This document shows positions 7,996-15,822 of a stretch of 64,000 bases of DNA, piece by piece; the stretch's first letter is position 1, and each line of letters opens with the position of its first letter. The stretch spans positions 16,939 through 80,938 of the forward strand of contig CANQIP010000006.1 in the NCBI GenBank assembly GCA_947623955.1. Reading direction: 5' to 3'. The position numbers and the translations under genes are program-made. This stretch comes from an uncultured Clostridia bacterium (GTDB taxonomy: Bacteria > Bacillota > Clostridia > UBA1381). A model generated the notes under the pieces. The model searched no databases. It was not told the DNA's origin and worked only from the letters and a program-made list of their open reading frames with translations.

Positions 7996-9645
7996 ATGAA
8001 AAAACGAATTTTACTTGTACTGACAGTGTTGACAATGCTACTGTGCATACCGCTTATCGCGAGCGCCCAAATCATCGACAGCGGCAGCTGCGGCGCGGAC
8101 GGCGATAATGTGACATGGACGCTTGATGACGACGGCACGCTGACTATAAGAGGAGATGGGGATATGGAGGATTATGGTGATGACTCATCACCTTTTTATA
8201 ACAACAGTAATATTAAATCTGTTATCATTGAAAATGGCGTAACTCGTGTTGGTAATTTTGCATTTTATAACTGCAACGATTTAATCAGTATAGATATACC
8301 TGACAGTTTGACCAGCATAGGCAATTATGCGTTTAGTTCGTGTGGATTGAAAAACATAGAGATACCTGAAAATGTATCTGATATTGATTATTGCGCATTT
8401 TATAATTCCACTTCTCTCGAAGATATAAATGTAAATAAGAAAAATAAAGAATATTATTCGGAAGACGGCGTACTTTTTAGTGATAAGTACGGGAACGGTA
8501 GTAAATATTATACATTGTACTGTTACCCTGCCGGAAAACTGGACAAAAGCTATGATATACCTAATGGAGTTGAAATTATAGAAAGTGACGCGTTTGCATA
8601 TTGCAGTCATTTGGAAAACATAACAATTTCAAGCAGCGTTGGAGACATTGATTATTTTGCGTTTCGCTATTGTACCGGAATAAAAGAAATTATTATTCCG
8701 AGCAACGTTGTGGTGCTGGGAAACGATGCGTTTTTTGAATGTACCTCACTAAAAAAAATTACTATCGAAAACGGTGTCAAGCGCATTTATGATAAAGCTT
8801 TTGTGGGAACGGCAATACAAACTGTTTATATACCTGAAAGCGTGGAAGAAATCGGCTCAGGAGCTTTTATGTCTGATAATTTACAAGAAATTATTGTTTC
8901 TGAAAACAATAGCAAATATACTTCTTTGGACGGAATATTATATACAAAGGATATGAAAACCTTACACACATACCCCGGGGGAAGAAAAGAAACAGAATAT
9001 TCAATGATAGAAGGTATAAATAAAATTGAGTATTGTGCTTTTAGCGGAAATTCTCATTTAAAGCATTTAATAATATCCGATGGTGTGGCAGAGATTGGTG
9101 GAGCGTCTTTCCCGGCAGGACTTTTGACCGTTAGGATTCCTATGAGTGTTAGCAGTATAGGGGCTAATGTTGCATCTGGATATAGTAGTTTTGTAAGTAA
9201 AGATAAGAATTATTTCGATGTATATTATGATGGCTCAGAGGAGGATTGGGAGCAAATATATATAAATCCATCCAATTCTGTATTATTGGAACTCACATCG
9301 ATGCATTTTAACAAAGCTGATATGACCATACCGACAATTTCAGAGGTTATTTTTACAAAAACAGGAGAAAGCAGATGGGTAGAAGAAAATGACAGTTTCA
9401 TTTATAAATACAGTGCAAAAGTATCTTATCAAGATTTGCCGTTCTGTGCGCAGCTTATTACAGCAATATATAAAGGTAAGCAGATAGTCGCAATAGAAAC
9501 AGAAACACTGTCGTCTAACACTAATTATACAGACATTAGCATATGGTCTGAACATAATGATGCTGAATGTGTCAAAGTGTTTCTTTGGGAATGTATTGAT
9601 ACAATGAAACCATTATGTGAAGCAAAAATTAGCGCCGTAGACTAA
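7996..9645 (+). CDS. Secreted BspA-like leucine-rich-repeat protein
   Basis: The protein has 549 aa, a signal peptide ending near LIASA-Q and a GGAGG site. Residues about 35-410 hold about ten LRR_5 (BspA/Treponema type) repeats with the pattern I.I...V..IG..AF..C..L. The first strand (SGSCGADGDNVTWTLDDDGTL) is the usual cap of these proteins. The last ~110 residues form a separate beta-rich module ending in VKVFLWECIDTMKPLCEA, a module often found at the C-terminus of secreted clostridial proteins. No LPXTG, SLH, dockerin or cell-wall repeat is present, so anchoring is unclear. The coding DNA is much more AT-rich than its neighbours and follows a repeat element, which suggests recent acquisition. 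Adhesion or host/particle binding is a family-based guess. Confidence 0.8.
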   Translation: MKKRILLVLTVLTMLLCIPLIASAQIIDSGSCGADGDNVTWTLDDDGTLTIRGDGDMEDYGDDSSPFYNNSNIKSVIIENGVTRVGNFAFYNCNDLISIDIPDSLTSIGNYAFSSCGLKNIEIPENVSDIDYCAFYNSTSLEDINVNKKNKEYYSEDGVLFSDKYGNGSKYYTLYCYPAGKLDKSYDIPNGVEIIESDAFAYCSHLENITISSSVGDIDYFAFRYCTGIKEIIIPSNVVVLGNDAFFECTSLKKITIENGVKRIYDKAFVGTAIQTVYIPESVEEIGSGAFMSDNLQEIIVSENNSKYTSLDGILYTKDMKTLHTYPGGRKETEYSMIEGINKIEYCAFSGNSHLKHLIISDGVAEIGGASFPAGLLTVRIPMSVSSIGANVASGYSSFVSKDKNYFDVYYDGSEEDWEQIYINPSNSVLLELTSMHFNKADMTIPTISEVIFTKTGESRWVEENDSFIYKYSAKVSYQDLPFCAQLITAIYKGKQIVAIETETLSSNTNYTDISIWSEHNDAECVKVFLWECIDTMKPLCEAKISAVD

Positions 9646-9677
9646 CAAAAGTGAGTACTGCCGTACTCACTTTTGTT
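9645..9677. terminator. Strong bidirectional terminator
   Basis: ACAAAAGTGAGTAC (9645-9658) pairs with GTACTCACTTTTGT (9663-9676) across a 4-nt loop. It starts inside the LRR gene stop codon and also lies downstream of the convergent GH3 gene. Confidence 0.85.
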
Positions 9678-9716
9678 ATACCGTCTTATCTCACACCGCC
9701 CTAATGGGGGCATATT

Positions 9717-11843
9717 TTATTTCACCTTTAATACCGCTTTTAAATACGTACGCGTGTTTGCGCCGACCATGATTTCAAAATCGCCGCTTTCCACCTCGCG
9801 CGTACAATCGCTTTTTATAATTGCGAGGTCGTCAATGTTAAGTTTTATCGTCACGCGTTTTGTTTCGCCCGCCTTTATAAACACCTTGCGAAAGCCTTTA
9901 AGCTCAATTACGGGCGTGAGTACGGAGCTTACAATGTCGTTTACAAACAGCATGACCGTTTCCTTGCCGTCCATGCCGCCCTTGTTTTTAACGTCGACCG
10001 ACACCTCTATAACGTCGTCCTTACGCGCCGTCTTTTTGCTAAGCTTTAGGTTGGAGTACGCGTATTCGGTGTAGGATAAGCCGTCGCCGAAGGTGTACAT
10101 GCTGTCCTTCTTTAAATCCACGTACTGACCGCCGTGCCAGCCGTGGTAGTGGTTGTAGTAGCACGGTGTCTGCGCGCTCGTCTGCGGGAACGATATGCTT
10201 AATTTGCCACTCGGGTTAAACCGTCCGGCGATAAGCTCCGCCGCCGCAAGTCCGCCCATCGCGCCGCCGTTAAACGTCTCGACGACCGCCGCGCACCGTT
10301 CTTTGAGCATACCGATACACAAGGGCTTGCAGTTTACAAGCACGGCGATTACCTTCTTCCCCGTGTCGCAAAGGCGGCTTACAAGCTCGGTCTGCGGGTC
10401 GGTCAGGTCTATGTTCGCCCTGTCGCGGTACTCGCCGTTCTGCGCGAGACAGTCGCCTATCACGCACACGACAACATCTGCTTGTTTCGCCGCGTCAACG
10501 GCTTTCTTAATACCGCCGCCGTGACCGAATATGTCGCAGCCCTTTTCAAATATAATTTTGTCGCCGCCGAACACCTCTCTCATGCCGTCCAAAACGGTGT
10601 GATACTCGCCGCGCGGCTTTGCGATCGCGCTCGGCAGCGGGTGCGAGAAGAATGTCCAGTCGCCGAACTGTGCGCGTATACTGTCGGCGTTCGGACCTAC
10701 GACGGCTATTTTCTTTACTTTATCGCTAAGCGGCAGCACACCGTCGTTTTTCAACAGCACCATGCTCTCCCGCGCAATTTCGAGGTTTAATTTTCTGTGA
10801 TTTTCGCAGCCAATGACGCTCTTGTCGGGACGCTCCTTGTCATCGAACAGTCCTATGCGGAATTTCGCCTTTAATATGCGCCTTACGGAGTCGTCTATGC
10901 GCTCCTTCGATATTTTACCCTCGCGCACAAGCTCCAAAACATATTTGTAAAACCTGTGCGTGTTCATGCTCATGTCGTTGCCCGCCTCGACCGCGAGGTA
11001 CGACGCCTCCTTTATATCCTTCGCGGCGCGCTGCTTATGCACAAGGCTCTTTACGTTCTCCCAGTCGGTCACGACAAAGCCGTCAAAACCAAGCTCGTCC
11101 TTCAAAATTTCCGTGAGCATGCGCTTGTTCGACGTGAGCGGCAGCGCGTCAATCGAGCCGTACGCCGTCATAACCGAGCCGCAGCCGGCTTCAACCGCCT
11201 TCTTAAACGGCGGCAGAAATACCTCGCGTATTTTACGCTCCGTCACAGGGCTGTCGTACGCGTCGCGTCCGCCCGTCGCCTCGCCGTAGGCTATGTAGTG
11301 TTTCGCGCACGCGATAATATTGCCGTCGTACTGGTAGCCCGTTATGACAGCCTTGCCGAGTTCGCCGACAAGGTAGCTGTCCTCGCCGAATGTCTCATTC
11401 ACGCGTCCCCAGCGCAGGTCGCGGGCTATGCAAAGCACGGGCGAGAACGTCCAGTCGAGACCGTCCGCCGCGACCTCGAGAGCCGTCGCGCGCGCTGTTT
11501 CAAAAAGCAGCGCGCGGTTAAAGCTGCACGACATCGCAAGCTGCGACGGGAACACCGTCGCGCCGTTTAAGAGCGCGTGACCGTGGATCGCGTCTATTCC
11601 GAGCAGCGGCGGTATACCGAGCCGCGTTTTCTCGGATTTTTTGCGTATATCGTCCCTCTCCTTACCGAGCGCGTGCAAAAATGAGCCTATGCCGCGCTTT
11701 TTGTAACGCTCGTAATCGACGGGGTTTAAGGCGTTATAGCTTACCTGCAGCATTTGCCCTACCTTTTCCTCAAGCGTCATACGCTTTAACAAATCCTCCG
11801 CCCTCTCCGACGGAGACAGCGTTTTATCCGTGTATTTTTTCAT
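9717..11843 (-). CDS. Glycoside hydrolase family 3 beta-glucosidase
   Basis: This 708-aa protein has no signal peptide, so it is probably cytoplasmic. The N-terminal GH3 barrel has RMTLEEKVGQM, the KHYIAYGE region and the nucleophile motif GFVVTDW (Asp260). A GH3 C-terminal alpha/beta domain follows (about 375-570). The GEYRDRANIDLTDPQ segment there lies where the acid/base Glu usually sits. A fibronectin-III-like domain closes the protein (about 610-695). This is the BglX-like arrangement of beta-glucosidases and beta-xylosidases. Activity on imported oligosaccharides is likely but the sugar is not determined. It is transcribed divergently from the NA37 gene from a promoter whose -35 box overlaps the -35 of the opposite promoter. 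Confidence 0.9.
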   Translation of the reverse strand: MKKYTDKTLSPSERAEDLLKRMTLEEKVGQMLQVSYNALNPVDYERYKKRGIGSFLHALGKERDDIRKKSEKTRLGIPPLLGIDAIHGHALLNGATVFPSQLAMSCSFNRALLFETARATALEVAADGLDWTFSPVLCIARDLRWGRVNETFGEDSYLVGELGKAVITGYQYDGNIIACAKHYIAYGEATGGRDAYDSPVTERKIREVFLPPFKKAVEAGCGSVMTAYGSIDALPLTSNKRMLTEILKDELGFDGFVVTDWENVKSLVHKQRAAKDIKEASYLAVEAGNDMSMNTHRFYKYVLELVREGKISKERIDDSVRRILKAKFRIGLFDDKERPDKSVIGCENHRKLNLEIARESMVLLKNDGVLPLSDKVKKIAVVGPNADSIRAQFGDWTFFSHPLPSAIAKPRGEYHTVLDGMREVFGGDKIIFEKGCDIFGHGGGIKKAVDAAKQADVVVCVIGDCLAQNGEYRDRANIDLTDPQTELVSRLCDTGKKVIAVLVNCKPLCIGMLKERCAAVVETFNGGAMGGLAAAELIAGRFNPSGKLSISFPQTSAQTPCYYNHYHGWHGGQYVDLKKDSMYTFGDGLSYTEYAYSNLKLSKKTARKDDVIEVSVDVKNKGGMDGKETVMLFVNDIVSSVLTPVIELKGFRKVFIKAGETKRVTIKLNIDDLAIIKSDCTREVESGDFEIMVGANTRTYLKAVLKVK

Positions 11844-11882
11844 TTCCGTTCCACACCTTTATACAAATTACGTTCCATTAAA

Positions 11883-11911
11883 ATTATACTAATCAAATTA
11901 CGGCTTGTCAA
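11883..11911 (-). promoter_or_regulatory. Consensus promoter of the GH3 gene
   Basis: On the minus strand TTGACA (11911-11906), 17 nt, TATAAT (11888-11883). Its -35 box overlaps the -35 of the plus-strand promoter. Confidence 0.75.
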
Positions 11912-11933
11912 TAATTTGTTTTTATGGTAAAAT
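11905..11933 (+). promoter_or_regulatory. Promoter of the NA37 nucleoid-protein gene
   Basis: TTGTCA (11905-11910), 17 nt, TAAAAT (11928-11933), followed by a GAGAGG ribosome site. It shares five bases of its -35 box with the divergent GH3 promoter. Confidence 0.7.
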
Positions 11934-11956
11934 AGTCAGGAAAGAGAGGTATTAAA

Positions 11957-12964
11957 ATGATAGCATCACTAAGCAAAGCAATTTTACATATACTTGACGC
12001 GTCGGGCGGCATGTGCGTCCTGAGCGACGAGGAACTTGACGTTTCGGACGGAAGTATAAACAGCTTTATATCAAAACATATAGAGAAGATTTTTGACGAC
12101 GCGTCGCTCCGCAAGGGCGAGTTTACCGAAAGCAGCGGCTTTAAATACGAGGTTACGGAGTACCTCAAAACGCGCGATATTATACCGTTTTCGCAGTTCG
12201 CGGCAAATCGGCTTTACGACGGCGTATCATCCTCCGACGCGCCCGACGCGGCTGACGTTATCGTGTGCGAGTTTTCGGCAGACGAACGGAATATAATCGG
12301 TATACTGCGGTTTGAAAACAAGGCGGGCTACACGCACCAGGTCACGCAGGACGATGGCAAGGTTAAAAATCTTATCATAAACCACTACGCCATTCTCCCC
12401 ACCACGACGCAGAAAATAAGCGAGTGCGCGTTTATCGACCTTTCGGACATGACGGTGCGGTACAAGGGCAAAAAACGCAATATCGACGGCGAAAAAATCG
12501 ACCTTATGGCAGACGTGCTTTTGGAGTGCGTGTACGATATTTCGCCGCGCGAGTCGGTGAACGCGGTACGTAAGATCGCGAAAAAGGTCACGGAGGAAAA
12601 CGGCGGTGACTCGCTCGAAACGATGTCGCGCATGAAGGAGTATATAACCGAGAGCGTCGAGGAAGGCGAAAATAAATATATCGAAACGGAAAAGGTCGCC
12701 GAAAAGATATTCGACGGTCTCCCGGGTATGCGGGAGGAATTTAAGGAAAAGCTCGAAAAGGCGCAGGTGCCGGAAAAGGTGGAAGTGAACCGCTACGTCA
12801 CAAAACGGCTGTCGAAGGACGTTAAAATCGTCACCGACATCGGCGTTGAGATAACGTTCCCCGCCGAGTACTACAGCAACAAGGATTACATTGAGTTTAT
12901 AAACAACGACGACGGCACTATCTCCATTCAGATAAATAATATAGGCGAGGTCGTGAATAAGTAG
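11957..12964 (+). CDS. 37-kDa nucleoid-associated protein (NdpA/NA37 family)
   Basis: This 335-aa protein matches the NA37 family along its length: an N-terminal domain with SINSFISKHIEKIF, the central KAGYTHQV and INHYAILPTTTQKISECAFIDL blocks, and a C-terminal half with ITFPAEYY and a final beta strand. Members bind DNA as nucleoid proteins in proteobacteria (YejK). In Firmicutes the role is mostly untested, and several copies sit next to mobile elements or defence genes, but none is nearby here. It is monocistronic with its own promoter and terminator. Family assignment is good; the biological role is open. Confidence 0.8.
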   Translation: MIASLSKAILHILDASGGMCVLSDEELDVSDGSINSFISKHIEKIFDDASLRKGEFTESSGFKYEVTEYLKTRDIIPFSQFAANRLYDGVSSSDAPDAADVIVCEFSADERNIIGILRFENKAGYTHQVTQDDGKVKNLIINHYAILPTTTQKISECAFIDLSDMTVRYKGKKRNIDGEKIDLMADVLLECVYDISPRESVNAVRKIAKKVTEENGGDSLETMSRMKEYITESVEEGENKYIETEKVAEKIFDGLPGMREEFKEKLEKAQVPEKVEVNRYVTKRLSKDVKIVTDIGVEITFPAEYYSNKDYIEFINNDDGTISIQINNIGEVVNK

Positions 12965-12965
12965 C

Positions 12966-12995
12966 AAAAAAGGCTGTGTAAAACACAGCCTTTTT
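12966..12995. terminator. Bidirectional terminator
   Basis: AAAAAAGGCTGTGT (12966-12979) pairs with ACACAGCCTTTTT (12983-12995). It serves the NA37 gene and the convergent Rrf2 gene, whose stop codon touches it. Confidence 0.85.
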
Positions 12996-13435
12996 CATAT
13001 GCAGAAGTCCAATGAGCCACTCTCCTGCAAGCCCTTATTCACGAGGTCTTCGAGCGTTATATTGTCGAGGTAATCGTTAATCACCTTATAAAGCCCCCGC
13101 CACACTCCGATTGTCGGGCATGCCGTTTCACGCGGGCAGACGTTCACCTCGTCGTCCAGACACGCCACAGGCGCAAGCGAGCCCTCCGTTATGCGCAGAA
13201 TATCGCCGATGGTATACTCCGACGTTTTTTTCGCCAGCCTGTAACCGCCCTGCGCGCCGCGTATGCTTTTTAAATACCCCACGCGCACAAGCATACTCAC
13301 TATCTGTTCGAGGTACTTTACCGAAATGCTTTCGCGCTCGGATATGTCGCGTATCGACACGTTTTCATCCGTGCCGTGCAGCGCTATGTCAAGCATCAGC
13401 CGCAGCGCGTATCTTCCCTTTGTCGATATTTTCAT
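12995..13435 (-). CDS. Rrf2-family transcriptional regulator with three conserved Cys
   Basis: This 146-aa protein has the full Rrf2 winged-helix N-terminus (MKISTKGRYALRLMLDIA, SVKYLEQIVSMLVRVGYLKS, GAQGGYRLAK). A C-terminal loop carries Cys residues in CLDDEVNVCPRETAC. This is the IscR/NsrR-like arrangement that holds an iron-sulfur cluster, although the spacing is closest to general clostridial Rrf2 proteins. No iscS, sufB or nif gene lies beside it, so the regulon is probably elsewhere. A dyad (ACAGC TTG GCTGT) sits between the -35 and -10 of its own promoter, which suggests autorepression. It neighbours a metal-type DtxR regulator on the opposite strand. Confidence 0.88.
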   Translation of the reverse strand: MKISTKGRYALRLMLDIALHGTDENVSIRDISERESISVKYLEQIVSMLVRVGYLKSIRGAQGGYRLAKKTSEYTIGDILRITEGSLAPVACLDDEVNVCPRETACPTIGVWRGLYKVINDYLDNITLEDLVNKGLQESGSLDFCI

Positions 13436-13480
13436 GCTTTCTCATCCTTTTTTCACTATTTTCCCACTTGTATACTATGA

Positions 13481-13509
13481 ATTATATCACAGCTTGGCTG
13501 TTTTGTCAA
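13481..13509 (-). promoter_or_regulatory. Rrf2 gene promoter with internal dyad operator
   Basis: On the minus strand TTGACA (13509-13504), 17 nt, TATAAT (13486-13481), a full consensus. The dyad ACAGC-TTG-GCTGT (13489-13501) fills the spacer, a typical repressor position. Confidence 0.7.
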
Positions 13510-13551
13510 TATTAACTGCGCCCCGCTTTTCCGACCGTATCTAAATAAGAC

Positions 13552-13580
13552 TTGAAAATAATTTTGTTTTATGGTACAAT
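13552..13580 (+). promoter_or_regulatory. Promoter of the DtxR/MntR-like gene
   Basis: TTGAAA (13552-13557), 17 nt, TACAAT (13575-13580). Confidence 0.7.
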
Positions 13581-13612
13581 ATGTTATATACGTCAGTAAA
13601 GGGGTTGTTTGT

Positions 13613-13981
13613 ATGGAACTGCACGAGTCGGGCGAGATGTATCTCGAAACAATATTGATTTTAAAAAACAAGTTCGGATACGTGCGCTCAATAGATATTG
13701 CAAATGAAATGGGCGTTTCCAAGCCGAGCGTAAGCAGAGCCGTCGCGCTGCTCAAAGACAACGGCTACATTTCCTTTGACCCCAACGGCATGATTTTACT
13801 GACCGATACCGGCAAGGCGGTCGCCGAGAAAATATACGACAGGCACACCGTTCTTACAAAATATTTCACGGCGATAGGCGTAAGCGAGGACGTCGCGTCA
13901 AAGGACGCCTGCAAAATCGAGCATATTATAAGTGACGAGACATTTAATATACTGAAAAAACGGCTTAAAGACATAAAATAG
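13613..13981 (+). CDS. DtxR/MntR-like metal-dependent regulator
   Basis: The protein has 122 aa from ATG 13613, preceded by AAAGGGG. The upstream in-frame ATG at 13571 lies inside the promoter and is not used here. ELHESGEMYLETILILK with YVRSIDIANEMGVSKPSVSRAVALLKDNGYI is the DtxR winged helix; HTVLTKYFTAIGVSEDVASKDACKIEHIIS is the metal-binding/dimerisation helix pair. Ligand positions of the MntR type (Glu, His, Cys/Glu, His) appear in DACKIEHII. There is no SH3-like third domain, so it is the short MntR-sized form. Manganese or iron response is inferred. No transporter is adjacent. Confidence 0.85.
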   Translation: MELHESGEMYLETILILKNKFGYVRSIDIANEMGVSKPSVSRAVALLKDNGYISFDPNGMILLTDTGKAVAEKIYDRHTVLTKYFTAIGVSEDVASKDACKIEHIISDETFNILKKRLKDIK

Positions 13982-13982
13982 G

Positions 13983-14014
13983 AAAGCGTTCCGCGAATAC
14001 GGAACGCTTTTTTT
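13983..14014. terminator. Bidirectional terminator
   Basis: AAAGCGTTCCG (13983-13993) pairs with CGGAACGCTTT (14000-14010) followed by a T run. It closes both the DtxR-like gene and the convergent exopolysaccharide operon. Confidence 0.85.
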
Positions 14015-14672
14015 AATATGCCCCTCTTGTAAAAAGCACGGCGAAAATCGTTTTAAGTATAAGGCGTGCGTCAAGACGCAGCGATCGGCGCTGTATGTAC
14101 TTCATATCCATATCCATCCAGTCCTCAAACGAAAGCTGACTTCTGCCGTAGGTCTGCCAGAAACATGTCAGCCCCGGTTTGACGAGGAGCCGCTGCATCT
14201 GGTATTCGCTGTACTGCTCCACTTCCTCCGGCAGCGGCGGACGCGGGCCCACGATGCTCATATCGCCCTTTAGGATATTTATAAGCTGCGGCAGTTCGTC
14301 TATACTGTACTTCCTTATAAACTTACCCACCTTTGTGATGCGCGGGTCATCCTTAATTTTGAACACCGGCCCGTCCATTTCGTTGAGGTGCATAAGCTCC
14401 GGCTTTATTTCATCCGCGCCCGGACACATGCTCCTGAACTTATACATCCGAAACGGCTTGTTGTTTTTGCCTTGCCGCGTCTGCGCGTAAAACGCGCTGC
14501 CGCCGTCGGTTCTGACGGCTATCGCGGTAACGAGAAAAAGCGGCGACAGCACAATCAGCGCGACGCACGAGAAAAACACATCTAAAATACGCTTCACACA
14601 CTCGTAAGCGGGCTTGTGAAGATCCTCGTCCGTTATTCTGATTTTTATGTCTTCAGCCGCTTGTTTTATCAT
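14013..14672 (-). CDS. Polyprenyl-phosphate sugar-1-phosphate transferase (initiating enzyme)
   Basis: The protein has 219 aa: the minimal monotopic phosphoglycosyl transferase without the large WbaP-type N-terminal region. The re-entrant membrane helix is KRILDVFFSCVALIVLSPLFL. The catalytic neighbourhood is FRMYKFRSM, and the Asp-Glu motif is in SIDELPQLINILKGDMSIVGPRP. The family loads the first sugar phosphate onto undecaprenyl phosphate at the inner face of the membrane and so starts capsule or exopolysaccharide repeat-unit synthesis. It is the last gene of the minus-strand cluster 23.2-14.0 kb, with two GT4 enzymes, a Wzy-like protein and Wzz-like proteins upstream. Sugar specificity is unknown. 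Confidence 0.9.
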   Translation of the reverse strand: MIKQAAEDIKIRITDEDLHKPAYECVKRILDVFFSCVALIVLSPLFLVTAIAVRTDGGSAFYAQTRQGKNNKPFRMYKFRSMCPGADEIKPELMHLNEMDGPVFKIKDDPRITKVGKFIRKYSIDELPQLINILKGDMSIVGPRPPLPEEVEQYSEYQMQRLLVKPGLTCFWQTYGRSQLSFEDWMDMDMKYIQRRSLRLDARLILKTIFAVLFTRGAY

Positions 14673-14709
14673 ATTCTATGCTCATTCCTTACTCCGCTGC
14701 CGCGCTAAA

Positions 14710-15798
14710 TCAGTACCACCCTATATCAACAACCATAATTTCGGGCTTGTTAAATATTCTCGGGAAAAATCCCGATTTGCCCAGACCTCTCGTAATTAAC
14801 AGACGGCTGTTTCCTATTTCGTGATAGCCGTCGCAAAGTTTCGGGAAAAATCCCTGGTCGGCGGAGTACAGTCCGCCTATCCACGGCAGTCTCACCTGTC
14901 CACCGTGCGCGTGACCCGCGAGCGCAAGGTCTATATTATAGTCGTCGAGCGTGCCGAAAAACTGCTCGGGATAATGGGTCAGCACAAGCTTGAAGTTATC
15001 CGTCGCGCTCATCGCCTTGTCGAAAAACGCTTTGCCGTACTCCTCGAACTCCTTCGGATTTTGCGTAAGTCCGATTATATCCATGGTTGTGCCGCCTATC
15101 GTGACGGTATCCGTTTCGTTGTTCATTATCTTTATTCCGGCTTTTTTCACGTCCTTGTAGATATTCGAGTTCTTAAACAGCATCGCGTCTATTTCGTGAT
15201 TGCCGAGAGAATAGTAAACGGGCGCGATTTCATTGAGTTTGACACAGAGATTTATAACCACGTCGTACTTGTCGGGCTTGGTTTCCATGTTCATATCGCC
15301 GACAAGAGTAATTATGTCGGGGCTCAATTTGTCAACCTCATGTATGAGATACTCGTTATCCTTGCCGAACTCCTTTAGGTGCATATCGGAAAGACAGACT
15401 ATCCTTATATTGTCCGTAACCTTGTTCGACTTGACCTGATAAAAAGACTTTTCCAGACTGTGGCTGTCTATGATGACCGAAATGCCTATTGCCGCAACCA
15501 GCATCGCGGCAATAACGGCTGCCGCGGTGATTATCTTTCTCTTTCTGCCCTTTTTGTCCGCGTTGTCCGTACCGTCGGCTTTTTTCGTTTTATTTCTTTT
15601 ATTCTTTTTATCCGTCTTGTTCTTTTTTTCTTTTTTGCTTTGCACGGCGCGTCTTACGGAAAATTTCCCGCGGCGGCGCGGAGATACGCCGCCCTCCGCC
15701 GCGTTTGCGGTTTCCGCATTGTCGCCGCCGCTGTCCGTCGCGGCGTTATCACCCATCGGCTCCGCGTCGATATTCAGCTTTTCTTCTTTGTCAGACAT
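14710..15798 (-). CDS. Membrane-anchored metallophosphoesterase (YkuE/YaeI-like)
   Basis: The protein has 362 aa and GGAGG before the ATG. The first ~85 residues are disordered and very Lys/Arg/Asn/Asp-rich; a membrane helix follows (about 88-110), then a calcineurin-like phosphoesterase domain. Metal-site motifs are SDMHL, GDMNMET, GNHE, LTHYPE and GHAHGGQ. Relatives of this type (YaeI, YkuE) act on lipid-linked or UDP-lipid substrates at the membrane. Its position inside an exopolysaccharide operon suggests a part in lipid-carrier or polymer metabolism, but that is inference. The basic N-terminal tail could interact with the polar head groups or with the acidic tail of the Wzz-GGDEF protein next door. 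Confidence 0.82.
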   Translation of the reverse strand: MSDKEEKLNIDAEPMGDNAATDSGGDNAETANAAEGGVSPRRRGKFSVRRAVQSKKEKKNKTDKKNKRNKTKKADGTDNADKKGRKRKIITAAAVIAAMLVAAIGISVIIDSHSLEKSFYQVKSNKVTDNIRIVCLSDMHLKEFGKDNEYLIHEVDKLSPDIITLVGDMNMETKPDKYDVVINLCVKLNEIAPVYYSLGNHEIDAMLFKNSNIYKDVKKAGIKIMNNETDTVTIGGTTMDIIGLTQNPKEFEEYGKAFFDKAMSATDNFKLVLTHYPEQFFGTLDDYNIDLALAGHAHGGQVRLPWIGGLYSADQGFFPKLCDGYHEIGNSRLLITRGLGKSGFFPRIFNKPEIMVVDIGWY

Positions 15799-15822
15799 AT
15801 CAGTTTCCTCCGGTTACACGCT

